64,000 bases of DNA, taken from contig JBBDYQ010000022.1 in NCBI GenBank assembly GCA_040901445.1, forward strand, positions 1 to 64,000, written 5' to 3'. Under the pieces are notes generated by a model. It ran no database searches. It was not told the origin of the DNA and saw only the letters and a list, made by a program, of their open reading frames with translations. This document shows, piece after piece, positions 32,897-42,365 of this stretch. The position numbers and the translations under genes are program-made. Origin of the DNA: Thermoleophilaceae bacterium (GTDB lineage: Bacteria > Actinomycetota > Thermoleophilia > Solirubrobacterales > Thermoleophilaceae). Numbering within the stretch: position 1 is the stretch's first letter; each line of letters starts with the position of its first letter.

Positions 32897-34083
32897 TGGA
32901 GCGCGCGCTCGGCGGATCGATCCAGGACTTCCACGGCCCGGGGCCGCGGCCGCCGCTGCTGCGCCTCGACCCGCTGCTGCTGATCGCCACCTTCGGGCTG
33001 ATCGCGTGCAGCATCTACACGCTCAACACCGCGACGCTCGACGACGTCGAGGGCGACCCGTACCACTTCGTCATCCGCCAGTCCGTCTACGCCCTGGTGG
33101 GCGTGGTCCTGATGCTGCTCATCGCGCGCTTCGACTACTCCCGCCTGCGCGAGATGAAGGTGGGCCTCTACGGCGTGATGACGGCCACGATCGTCTTCGT
33201 GCTGCTGTTCGCCACCGCCACACGCGGCGTGAAGGGCTGGATCGACCTGCCGTTCTTCCGCTTCCAGCCCGCGGAGCTGGGCAAGGTGCTGCTCATCGTG
33301 GCGCTGGCCGCGTTCGCCATCGACCGCGTGCGGCGCATGTCCGAGCGCGAGGCCACGAGCCGGATCATGCTCCTCGCGCTGCTGCCGGCCATGCTGGTCA
33401 GCGCGCAGCCGGACCTCGGCAGCGCGCTCGTGTACGTGGTCATCGCGCTCGCGGTGCTGTTCGTGGGCGGCGCCAAGTGGACGCACTTCGCCGCGCTCGG
33501 CGCGCTCGCCGTAGCGGCCGTCGGGCTCGTGCTGGTGCTCGCCCCGATGGCCGGGGTGGAGGTGCTCAAGCCCTACCAGGTGGACCGCCTGACGGCCTTC
33601 GTCAACCCCACGGACGACCCGCAGGAGGAGGGCTACCAGCTGCAGCAGTCCATCACCGCGATCGGCTCGGGGCAGAAGACGGGCCGCGGCTCGGACGAGG
33701 CGTCGCAGACCAAGCTCGACTTCCTGCCCGAGCACCACACGGACTTCGTCTTCGCCGTCGTGGGCGAGGAGTTCGGCTTCATGGGCGCTGCGCTCGTGCT
33801 GTCGCTGTTCGCGCTGCTGATCTGGCGCTCGCTGCGCATCCTCACGATGGCCAAGAACCTCTACGGTGCGCTGATCGCCGCGGGGGTCACGGCGATGGTG
33901 ATGTTCCAGCTGTTCGTGAACGTGGGGATGTCCGTGGGCATCATGCCCATCACGGGCGTGCCCCTGCCGCTGATGAGCTACGGCGGCGCGTCGGTGCTCA
34001 CCACCCTGATGGCCCTGGGGCTGCTGCAGTCGATCCACGCCCAGGCGCGGGAGACCGCGGCCTCGAAGAACGCCGTGGCGTAG
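32896..34083 (+). CDS. rodA: RodA, SEDS peptidoglycan glycosyltransferase
   Basis: About 395 residues with roughly ten membrane helices. SEDS hallmarks: RGVKGWIDLPFFRFQPAELG, AQPDLGSALVYV, FVFAVVGEEFGFMGA and ITGVPLPLMSYGGASVL. The ATG at 32896 overlaps the mrdA stop (TGATG); a GTG three bases earlier is possible. Together with PBP2 it extends and cross-links lateral-wall glycan. It is the last gene of the mre cluster; the next gene is on the other strand. Confidence 0.93.
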   Translation: MERALGGSIQDFHGPGPRPPLLRLDPLLLIATFGLIACSIYTLNTATLDDVEGDPYHFVIRQSVYALVGVVLMLLIARFDYSRLREMKVGLYGVMTATIVFVLLFATATRGVKGWIDLPFFRFQPAELGKVLLIVALAAFAIDRVRRMSEREATSRIMLLALLPAMLVSAQPDLGSALVYVVIALAVLFVGGAKWTHFAALGALAVAAVGLVLVLAPMAGVEVLKPYQVDRLTAFVNPTDDPQEEGYQLQQSITAIGSGQKTGRGSDEASQTKLDFLPEHHTDFVFAVVGEEFGFMGAALVLSLFALLIWRSLRILTMAKNLYGALIAAGVTAMVMFQLFVNVGMSVGIMPITGVPLPLMSYGGASVLTTLMALGLLQSIHAQARETAASKNAVA

Positions 34084-34094
34084 GGGTCACCGTC

Positions 34095-34952
34095 TCAGCA
34101 GCGCACGGGCGCGGCGGAGGCGGGGTCCAGCGCATTGAGGATCAGCTGCGTGACCACCGGGTCCCGGGCGACGAGGGCGTGCTCGGACAGGTTGAGCGGG
34201 CAGACGTCCTGGAGCACGATGTTGGTGCCGCCGTCGCGCATGATGCCGCTGGTGTAGGGCGTCACCAGGAGGTCGTAGCGGGTGACGACGTTCGTGTGCG
34301 TGACTCCCGGGACGGCCTCGCCGTCGGCGTTGAGGTCGTCGAGGTAGTCCGAGCCGCGCAGGAACTGGGGGCACGATCCGCAGAAGCTCGCGACGAGCCC
34401 CTCGAGCGGCGCCGAGCCCTCGGCGCCGGCAAGGTCGCGCAGAGTCGCGAGTGCCACGACCTCGGTGCCGCGCCAGAGCGGCGTGAGGGCCACGAAGTTC
34501 TCGACCTTCGCCGCTCCACCGAGGCGCTCGAGGTACCAGCGCGGCATCACGGTGCCCTCCGAGTGGCCGACAAGGTCGACGTCGCTCGCGCCGGTGGCGG
34601 CCAGCACGCGTTGGACGAACGCGGCGAGCTCGGGCGCGCTCTCCTCCATCCGGATGACGCCGCCCGGGACGTAGGGCCACGCCCGCGTGCGCTCGTCCAC
34701 GCCGTAGGTGAGCGCGAAGACGCAGTACCCGGCCGCCTTCAGGCGCGGCGAGTGGTAGCCCCAGTTGCCGTCCATGTTCGCGCCGAGGCCATGGACGAGC
34801 ACCAGCGGGCGCGGGTGCTCGTCGCTGGGCTGGCAGGAGAAGTCGTTGGCGCCTGGCGGAGAGTCCTCGGGCGCGGCGTGGGCAGGCGCGGCCGTCAGCG
34901 CGACGGCAGTCGCTGCCGCGATCAGCGCGTTCCTGAAGCTGGTCCCCTGCAC
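34095..34952 (-). CDS. Secreted triacylglycerol lipase-like hydrolase
   Basis: A 285-residue exported lipase. GTG 34952 follows GGGAGGAATGC; the signal peptide is NALIAAATAVALTAAPAHA. Lipase motifs: PLVLVHGLGANMDGNWGY (oxyanion) and DLVGHSEGTVMPRWYL (Ser elbow, GHSEG); a late His in SEHALVARD is a candidate. Cys pairs (SFCGSCPQF) suggest disulfides. Streptomyces/Nocardia-type lipases look alike. It is divergent from a TetR gene with a short shared promoter region and ends 11 bases from rodA, converging with it. Confidence 0.85.
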   Translation of the reverse strand: MQGTSFRNALIAAATAVALTAAPAHAAPEDSPPGANDFSCQPSDEHPRPLVLVHGLGANMDGNWGYHSPRLKAAGYCVFALTYGVDERTRAWPYVPGGVIRMEESAPELAAFVQRVLAATGASDVDLVGHSEGTVMPRWYLERLGGAAKVENFVALTPLWRGTEVVALATLRDLAGAEGSAPLEGLVASFCGSCPQFLRGSDYLDDLNADGEAVPGVTHTNVVTRYDLLVTPYTSGIMRDGGTNIVLQDVCPLNLSEHALVARDPVVTQLILNALDPASAAPVRC

Positions 34953-35004
34953 GCATTCCTCCCGTTTGGCGGCCGGAAAGTAAAGTACCATGGAGTTCTT
35001 CAAT

Positions 35005-35658
35005 ATGTCCAGGTCCGTCTTCGCCACCGCCGCGCCGCTGCCGCGCGGGCCCCACGCTCTCACCCGCGAGCAGGTGGCCGCGTCCCAGCGCACGCGGCTG
35101 ATGGCGGCCTTCACGCAGCTGCTCGCGGAGCACGGCTACGCCGGCGTCACGATCGGCGCGCTCGCGCGGCAGGCCGGCGTGTCGCGCGGCGCGTTCTACG
35201 AGCACTTCGCCGGCAAGGAGGCGTGCCTGCTCGCCGCCTACGACCACTTCGCCGCCACGCTCGTGGACGCGATGACGGCCGATCTCGACGAGCACACCCC
35301 CTGGGAGGAGTTCGTGCAGAGCGTGCTGGCGGGCTACCTGGGCACCCTGGAGGGCGATCCGGTCTCCACGCGCGCGTTCATCGTGGAGATGGATGCCGCC
35401 GGACCCGCCGCCCGGCGCCGCCGGCGCGACGCGATCCACGGCTTCGCGGCGCTGATCGCGCAGCGCCACGCCGCCATCCGCGCGAGCGACCCGTCGCTCG
35501 GCCCGCTGCCCACGAGCGCCTACCTGGGGCTCGCCTTCGGCGTGCGCGAGCTGGTCCGCGAGTCGCTCGAGGCGCGCCCCGCCCCCCCGCTCACCGAGCT
35601 CGCCCCCGACATCGTGGCCTGGGTGGGCGCGATGGTGGCGGGCGCTTCCGCCGGCTGA
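35005..35658 (+). CDS. TetR-family regulator divergent from the lipase
   Basis: A 217-residue regulator: MAAFTQLLAEHGYAGVTIGA then LARQAGVSRGAFYEHFAGKE is the TetR DNA-binding domain, followed by a helical ligand domain. ATG 35005 is preferred; the upstream ATG at 34990 is only 3 bases after a likely -10 box TAAAGT (34981-34986), too close. The 52 bases between this gene and the lipase must hold both promoters, so it probably represses the lipase and itself. Confidence 0.85.
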   Translation: MSRSVFATAAPLPRGPHALTREQVAASQRTRLMAAFTQLLAEHGYAGVTIGALARQAGVSRGAFYEHFAGKEACLLAAYDHFAATLVDAMTADLDEHTPWEEFVQSVLAGYLGTLEGDPVSTRAFIVEMDAAGPAARRRRRDAIHGFAALIAQRHAAIRASDPSLGPLPTSAYLGLAFGVRELVRESLEARPAPPLTELAPDIVAWVGAMVAGASAG

Positions 35659-35715
35659 CGGACGGCGTTGGGTCGTTCTACCCCGAACATGTCGGGGCAA
35701 AGCGACCCGGCGCGC

Positions 35716-37068
35716 CTAAGGCCCGAGCGCCGCGGCGGCATCCAGGAGACCCGCGCCGTAGCGGGGATCGGCGCCCTCGGCCCCGAGGTCGCGGGCGGTC
35801 TGCTCGAGGCGGCGCTCCACCTCGACCGGGCTCGGGTCCTCGCCCAGGCGCTTCGTGGCGATCACCAGCGCGGCCGCGGCCGACACGTGGGGCGCGGCCA
35901 TCGACGTGCCCTCGTAGCCGCTTGGGAAGCCGAAGCGGCGCAGGCCGGTGGTGAAGGTCTGCTGGAAGATGTCGCGGCCGCCGCCGCCGGAGCAGTGGGC
36001 GTCGCGCGGGCCGTCGGGCTGGGCCCCGCTCAGCGTGTAGTCGTCGCCGCCGCCGGGTGCCACCAGGTCGAGCCCGGAGCCGGTGTTGGAGTAGACGGCT
36101 CCGCAGCCGTGCTCGGTGGTGGCGCCCACCGAGATGACGTGCCGGGCGCGGGCGGGGTAGGCCACCGTGCGCCCCGCCTGGTTGCCGCTGGCTCCCACGA
36201 CCACGACCCCCCTGCGCCGGGCGTAGCGCAGCGCGCCCACCACGTCGGGGATCTGCGAGGACGAGCGCACCTGACCGCCGTCGAACTCCAGGCTCAGGTT
36301 GATCACGTCGGCCCCGCGGCGCACGGCGAAGCGGATGGCGCGGGCGATGTCGGCCGCGTCGCCCTCGCCGATGGCGTCGAGCACGCGCAGGGGCATGATC
36401 TTCGCCCCGTAGGCGAGGCCGGTGAGCCCGGCGCCGTTGTTGGTCTGCTGCGCGATCGTGCCCGCGACGTGGGTGCCGTGGCCGTTCTCGTCGTCGGGCC
36501 GGCGGTCGCCTTCCACGAAGTCCCAGCCGCGCGCAACGCGGCGAGGCCTGATGTCGGGCGCGCGCCGGAAGCGCCCGCGGGTGCGGTACGCCAGGCCGCT
36601 GTCGATCACGGCCACCACGACGCCGCGGCCTCCGGGCGCGCCGTAGAGCCGGGCAAGCTCCCACGCGTCGGGCGCGTTCACGCCGGCGGGGCCCGAGAAG
36701 TTCCACTGCAGCGCCTGCCACTCGCCGGCGGTTCCGTCGCCCGGGTCGTTGGGCAGGAAGGCCGAGGCGCGCGCGAGGTAGTTCGGGACCGCGGACGCCA
36801 CGCGGGGGTCGCGGCGCAGCTCGGCCACGGTCTCGCCAACGCCTTCGCCGTCGAGAACCTGCAGCGTGCGGGCGCCGCCGCCCACGGCGCTGGAGGCGCC
36901 CACGCCGGCCCCGGCCTGCACGTCGGCGCGCTCGGCGGCGGTGGCGCCGCGCTCGTACTTCACGATCACCTCGCCGGGCACGTAGCCGCCCGCCGCTGCG
37001 GCCGCGGGCAGCACGAGGAGGCCCGCGCACAGCACGCCGGCAGCACAGATCGGAAGCTTCGCCCGCAC
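35716..37068 (-). CDS. Secreted subtilisin-like serine protease (S8)
   Basis: A 450-residue exported protease. GTG 37068 starts a signal peptide (ICAAGVLCAGLLVLPAAAAA). An inhibitor-like propeptide follows (VPGEVIVKYERGATAAERAD). The catalytic triad is visible: Asp in VVVAVIDSGLA, His in ENGHGTHVAGT and Ser in YEGTSMAAPHVSA; the oxyanion Asn is in VVVGASGNQAG. It degrades proteins outside the cell. Divergent from rng across 185 bases. An open frame continues upstream to 37242 but lacks export features. Confidence 0.92.
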   Translation of the reverse strand: MRAKLPICAAGVLCAGLLVLPAAAAAGGYVPGEVIVKYERGATAAERADVQAGAGVGASSAVGGGARTLQVLDGEGVGETVAELRRDPRVASAVPNYLARASAFLPNDPGDGTAGEWQALQWNFSGPAGVNAPDAWELARLYGAPGGRGVVVAVIDSGLAYRTRGRFRRAPDIRPRRVARGWDFVEGDRRPDDENGHGTHVAGTIAQQTNNGAGLTGLAYGAKIMPLRVLDAIGEGDAADIARAIRFAVRRGADVINLSLEFDGGQVRSSSQIPDVVGALRYARRRGVVVVGASGNQAGRTVAYPARARHVISVGATTEHGCGAVYSNTGSGLDLVAPGGGDDYTLSGAQPDGPRDAHCSGGGGRDIFQQTFTTGLRRFGFPSGYEGTSMAAPHVSAAAALVIATKRLGEDPSPVEVERRLEQTARDLGAEGADPRYGAGLLDAAAALGP

Positions 37069-37253
37069 GTTGCGAACATCGGCATCCGGCCCGGTTCTCC
37101 ACACTCCCGGAGCGCCATTGTGGACGCGACGTACGCAGGAGTCGCTATCGTGGCGGGGAAAGCTTTTCCATGCCTCCGGCTGCCACTGGCGCCGAGGCGT
37201 GGCTCCCAACGAGCGGCAGACAGACGCCGCCATGAACCACATGCGAGGAAATT

Positions 37254-39179
37254 TTGAGAAAGCAAGTGCTCGTCACGGTCGACCGTGGCGAAACCCGCGT
37301 TGCCATTCTGGAAGCGGAAGGGGACCCGCCCGCCGCTGACTCCGGCGCCAAGAAGGGCGGCGGCCGGGGAGCCAGGCAGCCGAAGAAGAAGCCGGCCCCG
37401 GAGAACTGGCGCGTCGCGGAGCTCTACGTCGAGCGCCGCGGCTCGCGCTCGATAGTCGGCAACATCTACAAGGGCAAGGTCGACAACGTCCTGCCCGGCC
37501 TCGAGGCCGCGTTCGTCGACATCGGCCTGGACCGCAACGGCTTCCTGCACGCCGACGACATCGTCATGCCCGGCGTGGACGTCGCGCGGCGTGGCAAGGG
37601 CGGGCGCGGCAAGCGCATCACCGAGCTGCTCAAGCCGGGGCAGGAGATCGTCGTCCAGGTCGTCAAGGATCCGCTGAAGTCCAAGGGCGCGCGCCTGTCC
37701 ATGGAGCTGTCGGTGGCCGGGCGCTATCTCGTCTACGCGCCGCAGGGCGAGGGCGTGGGCGTGTCCCGCCGTCTGGAGGACAAGGAGCGCGACCGGCTGC
37801 GCCGCCAGGCCGGCAAGCTCGACCTCGGCGGCGGCGGCGCGATCGTGCGCACCGCCGCGCACGGCGCCACGCGGGAGGACTTCGATCGCGAGATCAAGTA
37901 CCTGCACAAGCTGTATGAGGTGCTGCAGCGCCGCGTGGACGAGACGGTGGCGCCCGCCATGGTCTTCCAGGAGGCCGACCTCCCGGTGCGCGTCGTGCGC
38001 GACATCTACTCCGCGCACTTCGAGCGCGGGATCGTGGACGACTCCCAGCAGCACCACCGCCTCGAGTCGTTCCTCACCCGCACCGCACCCGAGCTGCTCG
38101 AACGCGTCGAGCTGTACGAGGGCGACACGCCGCTGTTCGAGCGCTACGGCATCGAGAAGGTCATCCAGTCCACGCTCAGCAGGCGCGTGGACCTGCCCTC
38201 GGGCGGCTATCTGATCATCGACTACGCCGAGGCGATGACGGTCATCGACATCAACTCCGGCTCGTTCACCGGCCGCGGCAAGGGCGCGCGGCTCGAGGAC
38301 ACCATCACGAGGACCAACCTCGAGGCCGCCGACGAGGTGGTGCGCCAGCTGCGCCTGCGCGACATCGGCGGGATCATCGTCATCGACTTCATCGACATGG
38401 CCCGCGCCCGCAATCGCGACGCCGTGCTCAAGACGCTGCGCAAGTCGCTCGACGGCGACAAGACCAAGACCTACGTGATGGAGATCTCGCCGCTCGGCCT
38501 GGTGGAGATGACGCGCCAGAACGTCACGGACGGCGTGCGCGAGGTGCTCACCAAGCGCTGCCCCACCTGCGAGGGCGAGGGAGTGGTGCTGTCCGAGGAG
38601 ACCGTGGCCATCGAGGTGCAGCGCAAGCTGCGCGACCTCGTGCAGGAGCGCCCCGGCCCCGAGGCCTTCCTCATCCAGCTCCACCCGAAGGTCTCGAACC
38701 TGCTGCTCGCCGGGCCGGGCAGGCCGCTGCTCGAGCTCGAGGCTGAGGTCGGGCGGCACTTCCACTTCGAGGGCTCGGAGGCCCTGCCCATCGATCACTT
38801 CGGCGTGATGCTCGAGGGCACCCGCGAGGAGGTCGAGGAGCGCGCCCTGCCGTTCCGCGAAGGTGAGGAGCTGCTCGTGAAGATCGAGGAGCCGCACATG
38901 TACAACGAGGACGACGCCGTCGCGAAAGTCGACGGCTACGTGATCTCGGTCGCGCAGGCGGGCAACCTCATCGGGCGCCAGAAGATGGTGCGGATCGTCG
39001 AGGTCGGGCGCTCCTCGGCGCAGGCCACGATCGTGGACGGGGGGCCCGACGAGCCCGCCGACGAGCCCTCCGGGGACGCCGCCGAGCCGGGCGACGACGG
39101 GGCGGAGCGCAAGCCCCGCAGGCGCGGTCGCAGGGGCGGCCGGGGCCGCGGGCGCAAGAAGCAGGAAGCGCTAGACTGA
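37254..39179 (+). CDS. rng: Ribonuclease E/G family endoribonuclease
   Basis: A 641-residue Rne/Rng enzyme. The N-terminal S1 domain (SIVGNIYKGKVDNVLPGLEA) is preceded by a short lineage-specific insert. The catalytic DNase I-like part shows MTVIDINSGSFTGRGKG and GIIVIDFIDMARARNRDAV with the metal-binding Asp residues; the zinc link is CPTCEGEG. The C-terminus is Arg/Gly-rich and may bind RNA. TTG 37254 is supported by GAGGAA. It processes rRNA and mRNA. It is followed by rplU after 10 bases, the usual rng-rplU-rpmA-obg order. Confidence 0.92.
   Translation: MRKQVLVTVDRGETRVAILEAEGDPPAADSGAKKGGGRGARQPKKKPAPENWRVAELYVERRGSRSIVGNIYKGKVDNVLPGLEAAFVDIGLDRNGFLHADDIVMPGVDVARRGKGGRGKRITELLKPGQEIVVQVVKDPLKSKGARLSMELSVAGRYLVYAPQGEGVGVSRRLEDKERDRLRRQAGKLDLGGGGAIVRTAAHGATREDFDREIKYLHKLYEVLQRRVDETVAPAMVFQEADLPVRVVRDIYSAHFERGIVDDSQQHHRLESFLTRTAPELLERVELYEGDTPLFERYGIEKVIQSTLSRRVDLPSGGYLIIDYAEAMTVIDINSGSFTGRGKGARLEDTITRTNLEAADEVVRQLRLRDIGGIIVIDFIDMARARNRDAVLKTLRKSLDGDKTKTYVMEISPLGLVEMTRQNVTDGVREVLTKRCPTCEGEGVVLSEETVAIEVQRKLRDLVQERPGPEAFLIQLHPKVSNLLLAGPGRPLLELEAEVGRHFHFEGSEALPIDHFGVMLEGTREEVEERALPFREGEELLVKIEEPHMYNEDDAVAKVDGYVISVAQAGNLIGRQKMVRIVEVGRSSAQATIVDGGPDEPADEPSGDAAEPGDDGAERKPRRRGRRGGRGRGRKKQEALD
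39172..39177 (+). promoter_or_regulatory. -10 element before rplU
   Basis: TAGACT overlaps the last codons of rng, 12 bases before the rplU ATG. Confidence 0.45.
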
Positions 39180-39189
39180 CCGGCCGCTC

Positions 39190-39567
39190 ATGTACGCCAT
39201 CGTGAAAGTCGGCGGTAAGCAGTACCGCGTGGAGAAGGGCGACTCGCTCGTCGTCGACCGCCTGCACGAGGACGAGGGGTCGAAGGTCCACCTCCAGCCA
39301 CTGCTCTACCGCTCGGACGACGTCGTGTTCGACGGTGCCGACCTCGAGAAGGTCAAGGTCGAGGCCGTCGTGACAGGGCATGAGCGCGGCAAGAAGGTGC
39401 GCGTGCTGAAGTTCAAGCCCAAGCGCGGCTACAAGCGCCAGATGGGCCATCGCTCGGAGCTCACCCGCCTGGAGATCAAGGAGATCAAGATGCTGTCGCG
39501 CAAGCCGGCCGGCAAGGCCGCGGGCGCCGACGCTCCGAAGGACAAGGAGGCCGAGGATGGCTCATAA
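39190..39567 (+). CDS. rplU: Ribosomal protein L21 (bL21)
   Basis: A 125-residue L21: [18 protein letters not shown] at the start and [19 protein letters not shown] at the conserved end, followed by a short Lys/Ala-rich extension that is longer than in E. coli (103 residues). It binds 23S rRNA in the large subunit. The gene overlaps rpmA by 11 bases. Confidence 0.96.
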   Translation: MYAIVKVGGKQYRVEKGDSLVVDRLHEDEGSKVHLQPLLYRSDDVVFDGADLEKVKVEAVVTGHERGKKVRVLKFKPKRGYKRQMGHRSELTRLEIKEIKMLSRKPAGKAAGADAPKDKEAEDGS

Positions 39568-39808
39568 GAAGGGCCTCGGCTCCAGCCGCAACGGTCGCGA
39601 CTCCAACGCCCAGCGCCTCGGCGTGAAGGTCTTCGCGGGCCAGACAGTCAGCGGCGGCGAGATCATCGTGCGCCAGCGCGGCACGCGCTTCAAGCCGGGC
39701 GACGGCGTGGGAATCGGCAAGGACCACACGATCTTCGCCAAGCAGGCGGGCGTGGTCGAGTTCAAGACCCGCCGCGCCGGGCGGATCATCTCCGTCAACG
39801 GCGACTGA
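39557..39808 (+). CDS. rpmA: Ribosomal protein L27 (bL27)
   Basis: An 83-residue L27 beginning [20 protein letters not shown], the universal signature; the N-terminus reaches the peptidyl-transferase centre. No cleavable N-terminal extension is present, unlike in Firmicutes. It overlaps the rplU end. The palindromic element follows its stop by 5 bases. Confidence 0.97.
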   Translation: MAHKKGLGSSRNGRDSNAQRLGVKVFAGQTVSGGEIIVRQRGTRFKPGDGVGIGKDHTIFAKQAGVVEFKTRRAGRIISVNGD

Positions 39809-39813
39809 GACGC

Positions 39814-39898
39814 CAGGACCGGCGCATCGCTGCGTCCTCGCCCCGCTTGCGTGCGGAGCACGCGGCGCGGGGCTGCGTCCTTGCGCTGCTTGGTCCTG
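39814..39898. repeat. Long imperfect palindrome, copy B (after rpmA)
   Basis: Outer arms CAGGACC (39814-39820) and GGTCCTG (39892-39898) pair, extended outside by GACGC (39809-39813) and GCGTC (39901-39905) with a two-base bulge. The inside has GCGTCCTCG, arms GCCCCGC/GCGGGGC, the hairpin GCGTGC GGA GCACGC and CTGCGTCCTTG, matching copy A after clpX. An overlapping palindrome CTGACGCGTCAG lies at 39896-39907. Confidence 0.6.
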
Positions 39899-39924
39899 AC
39901 GCGTCAGTCCAGGACCATCGCCCC

Positions 39925-39930
39925 TAGGCT
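39925..39930 (+). promoter_or_regulatory. -10 element giving a leaderless obgE transcript
   Basis: TAGGCT ends 6 bases before the GTG at 39937. Confidence 0.5.
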
Positions 39931-39936
39931 CTTGCC

Positions 39937-41232
39937 GTGCTCTCCGACCGCGCGAAGATCTACGTTCAGGCCGGCGCGGGGGGCGACGGGTCGGTGTCGT
40001 TCCGGCGTGAGGCCCATGTGCCGCGCGGCGGGCCCGACGGCGGCGATGGCGGCCGGGGCGCCGACGTCGTGCTCGTGTGCAGCGCGTCGCTGCGCGATCT
40101 GCAGTCCTTCTGCCGCCGGCAGCACTACAAGGCTCAGCGGGGCGGGCACGGGGAGGGTCAGCTGCGGCACGGGGCGAGCCCCGGCGCCCTCGAGATCAAC
40201 GTGCCGCCCGGCACCGTCGTCGAGTCGGTGGAGGGAGACCTGCGCTTCGACCTCACAGAGCCGGGCGCCCGCGCCGCGGTGGCGCGCGGCGGGCTCGGGG
40301 GGCGGGGCAACAAGCACTTCACCACCGCCACGCGGCAGGCGCCGCGCTTCTCCGAGAAGGGGCTCGGTGGCCAGGAGCGCTGGCTGGAGCTGCGGCTCAA
40401 GCTGCTCGCCGACGTCGGGCTGGTGGGGTTGCCCAACGCCGGCAAGTCGTCGCTGCTGGCCCGGGTCACGCGGGCACGGCCGAAGGTGGCGGGCTACCCG
40501 TTCACCACGCTCGAGCCCGTGCTCGGCACGCTCGACCGCGGCGAGCGCCAGCTCGTGGTGGCCGACATCCCCGGGCTGATCGAGGGCGCAAGCGGCGGCG
40601 CCGGGCTGGGTCACGAGTTCCTCGCGCACGTGGAGCGCACACGGCTGCTCGTCCATGTGCTCGATCTGGCACCGCTGGACGGCAGCGATCCGCGTGAGAA
40701 CCACGCCACGGTGGAGGCGGAGCTGCGCGAGCACGGCGCCGGCCTCGCGGAGCTGCCGCGCATCCTCTGCCTGTCGAAGGCCGACCTCGTGCCTCCGGAG
40801 GACGTCGAGCGCGCCGCCGCGGACTGGGGGGAGCGGTTCGGCGAGCCCGTGCACGTGACGTCGTCGGCCACGGGGCAGGGGCTTGACGACCTGGCCGACG
40901 CGCTGGTGCGGCACGTGCCGGTGGAAGCGGTCGCCGAGGGCGCTGGGGACGTCGAGGCGCTCGCCACGCACAAGGTCTACCGGCCCGGCGCGGACGACTC
41001 GTACCGCGTCGAGCGGCTGGGGCCCGGCGCGTTCCGCGTCACCGGCTCGCGGGTGGAGCGGCTGATCGAGCGCCACGACACCGGGAACGAGGAGTCGCTG
41101 CGCTACGTGGAGGACCGGCTGCGCTCGCTCGGTGTGATCCGCGCGCTCGAGGCCGACGGCTTCACCCCCGGGGACGAAGTCGAGATCGCCGGCACGATCT
41201 TCGAGCTCGATCCCGGCGCGCCGTTCCGGTAG
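39937..41232 (+). CDS. obgE: GTPase ObgE/CgtA
   Basis: A 431-residue Obg GTPase. The N-terminal glycine-rich Obg fold (VQAGAGGDGSVSFRREAHVP) is followed by the G domain with G1 GLPNAGKSSL, G3 DIPGLIEGA and G4 LSKADL, and the C-terminal OCT domain (YRVERLGPGAFRVTGSRVER). It acts in late 50S assembly and stress response. GTG 39937 is a leaderless-type start. Confidence 0.96.
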   Translation: MLSDRAKIYVQAGAGGDGSVSFRREAHVPRGGPDGGDGGRGADVVLVCSASLRDLQSFCRRQHYKAQRGGHGEGQLRHGASPGALEINVPPGTVVESVEGDLRFDLTEPGARAAVARGGLGGRGNKHFTTATRQAPRFSEKGLGGQERWLELRLKLLADVGLVGLPNAGKSSLLARVTRARPKVAGYPFTTLEPVLGTLDRGERQLVVADIPGLIEGASGGAGLGHEFLAHVERTRLLVHVLDLAPLDGSDPRENHATVEAELREHGAGLAELPRILCLSKADLVPPEDVERAAADWGERFGEPVHVTSSATGQGLDDLADALVRHVPVEAVAEGAGDVEALATHKVYRPGADDSYRVERLGPGAFRVTGSRVERLIERHDTGNEESLRYVEDRLRSLGVIRALEADGFTPGDEVEIAGTIFELDPGAPFR

Positions 41233-41249
41233 CCCACCGCGAGGCGGCA

Positions 41250-41255
41250 TAACCT
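41250..41255 (+). promoter_or_regulatory. -10 element giving a leaderless proB transcript
   Basis: TAACCT ends 6 bases before the ATG at 41262. Confidence 0.5.
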
Positions 41256-41261
41256 TCCCCC

Positions 41262-42365
41262 ATGGCCACCGTGGTCGTGAAGCTGGGCTCGAGCATCGTC
41301 GCCGACGAGCGCGGCGAGGTGCGCGCCGACGTCATCGGCCAGGTGTGCACGGAGGTGGCGCGCCGCTACCGCGAAGGCGATGCGCTCGTGCTCGTCACGT
41401 CCGGCGCCATTGCACGTGGCATGCGGCTGATGGATCTCGGGGGGCGGCCCTCCGCCAGAGATGAGCTGCAGGCGGCGTCGGCGGTGGGGCAGGGCAAGCT
41501 CTACCGCGTCTATGACGAGCTCCTGGCAGAGCACGGCATCGCCAGCGCGCAGGTGCTGCTCACGTTCTTCGACATGTCCGCGCGCAGCCACTACCTCAAC
41601 GCGCGCGGCACGCTCAGCCGGCTCCTCGAATGGCGCATCGTGCCGGTCATAAACGAGAACGACACCACCACCACGGACGAGATCTCGTTCGGCGACAACG
41701 ACTTCCTCGCCGCGCAGGTGGCCATCCTGCTCGGCGCGGACGTGCTCGTGCTGCTCACCGAGGTCGAGGGTCTCTACACGGCGGACCCGCTCAAGGACGC
41801 GGGCGCACGCCTGGTGCCCGAGGTCAAGGAGTTCCGCGAGCTGGCGGGGCACGAGATCGGCGTGTCCACGTCGCCGCTCGGCTCGGGGGGCATGCGCTCG
41901 AAGGTGGTGGCGGCGGAGATGGCCACGGCGGCCGGCATCCCCGCGGTCATCGCCAACGGCACGCGGCGCGAGGCGGTCGCGCTGGCGCTCGCCGGTGAGG
42001 CGGTGGGCACGCGCTTCCACCCGCATGCGGGCCGGCGGGTGTCGAGCTTCAAGCTGTGGCTGAGGTACGCCAAGCCCACGGCCGGCAGGGTGGTGGTGGA
42101 CGACGGCGCGGCGCGGGCGCTCCGCGAGCGAGGCACCAGCCTGTTGCCGGTGGGCGTCGTGGAGGTGCGCGGCAGCTTCGAGGTGGGGGATGCGGTGGAG
42201 GTGCTGGCCGGCGGCGGGAACGGTTCGCCGATCGGGAAGGGGATCGTGAACTACTCCTCCACCGAGCTCGAGCGCGTCAAGGGCATGAAGACGGCGGAGG
42301 TTCGCGAGCTGCTTCCCGGCGCCAGCGAGGAAGCTGTCCACCGCGACTACTTCGTGTTGGACTGA
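41262..42365 (+). CDS. proB: Glutamate 5-kinase
   Basis: A 367-residue kinase: VVVKLGSSIVADERGEV (ATP site), LVTSGAIARGMRLM, INENDTTTTDEISFGDND (substrate Asn/Asp), and a C-terminal PUA domain (GRVVVDDGAARALRERGTSL). It makes glutamyl-5-phosphate, first step of proline synthesis; proA lies 2.8 kb downstream on the same strand, interrupted by two minus-strand genes. The end converges with the next gene, overlapping by 19 bases. Confidence 0.95.
   Translation: MATVVVKLGSSIVADERGEVRADVIGQVCTEVARRYREGDALVLVTSGAIARGMRLMDLGGRPSARDELQAASAVGQGKLYRVYDELLAEHGIASAQVLLTFFDMSARSHYLNARGTLSRLLEWRIVPVINENDTTTTDEISFGDNDFLAAQVAILLGADVLVLLTEVEGLYTADPLKDAGARLVPEVKEFRELAGHEIGVSTSPLGSGGMRSKVVAAEMATAAGIPAVIANGTRREAVALALAGEAVGTRFHPHAGRRVSSFKLWLRYAKPTAGRVVVDDGAARALRERGTSLLPVGVVEVRGSFEVGDAVEVLAGGGNGSPIGKGIVNYSSTELERVKGMKTAEVRELLPGASEEAVHRDYFVLD

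Noticed and set aside
34087-35700. Minus-strand frame spanning the lipase and the TetR gene
   Set aside because: It is in a different frame from the lipase and runs antisense through the TetR gene; no domain.
36966-38897. Minus-strand frame of 643 codons over rng
   Set aside because: Shadow of rng; no start signal and no domain.
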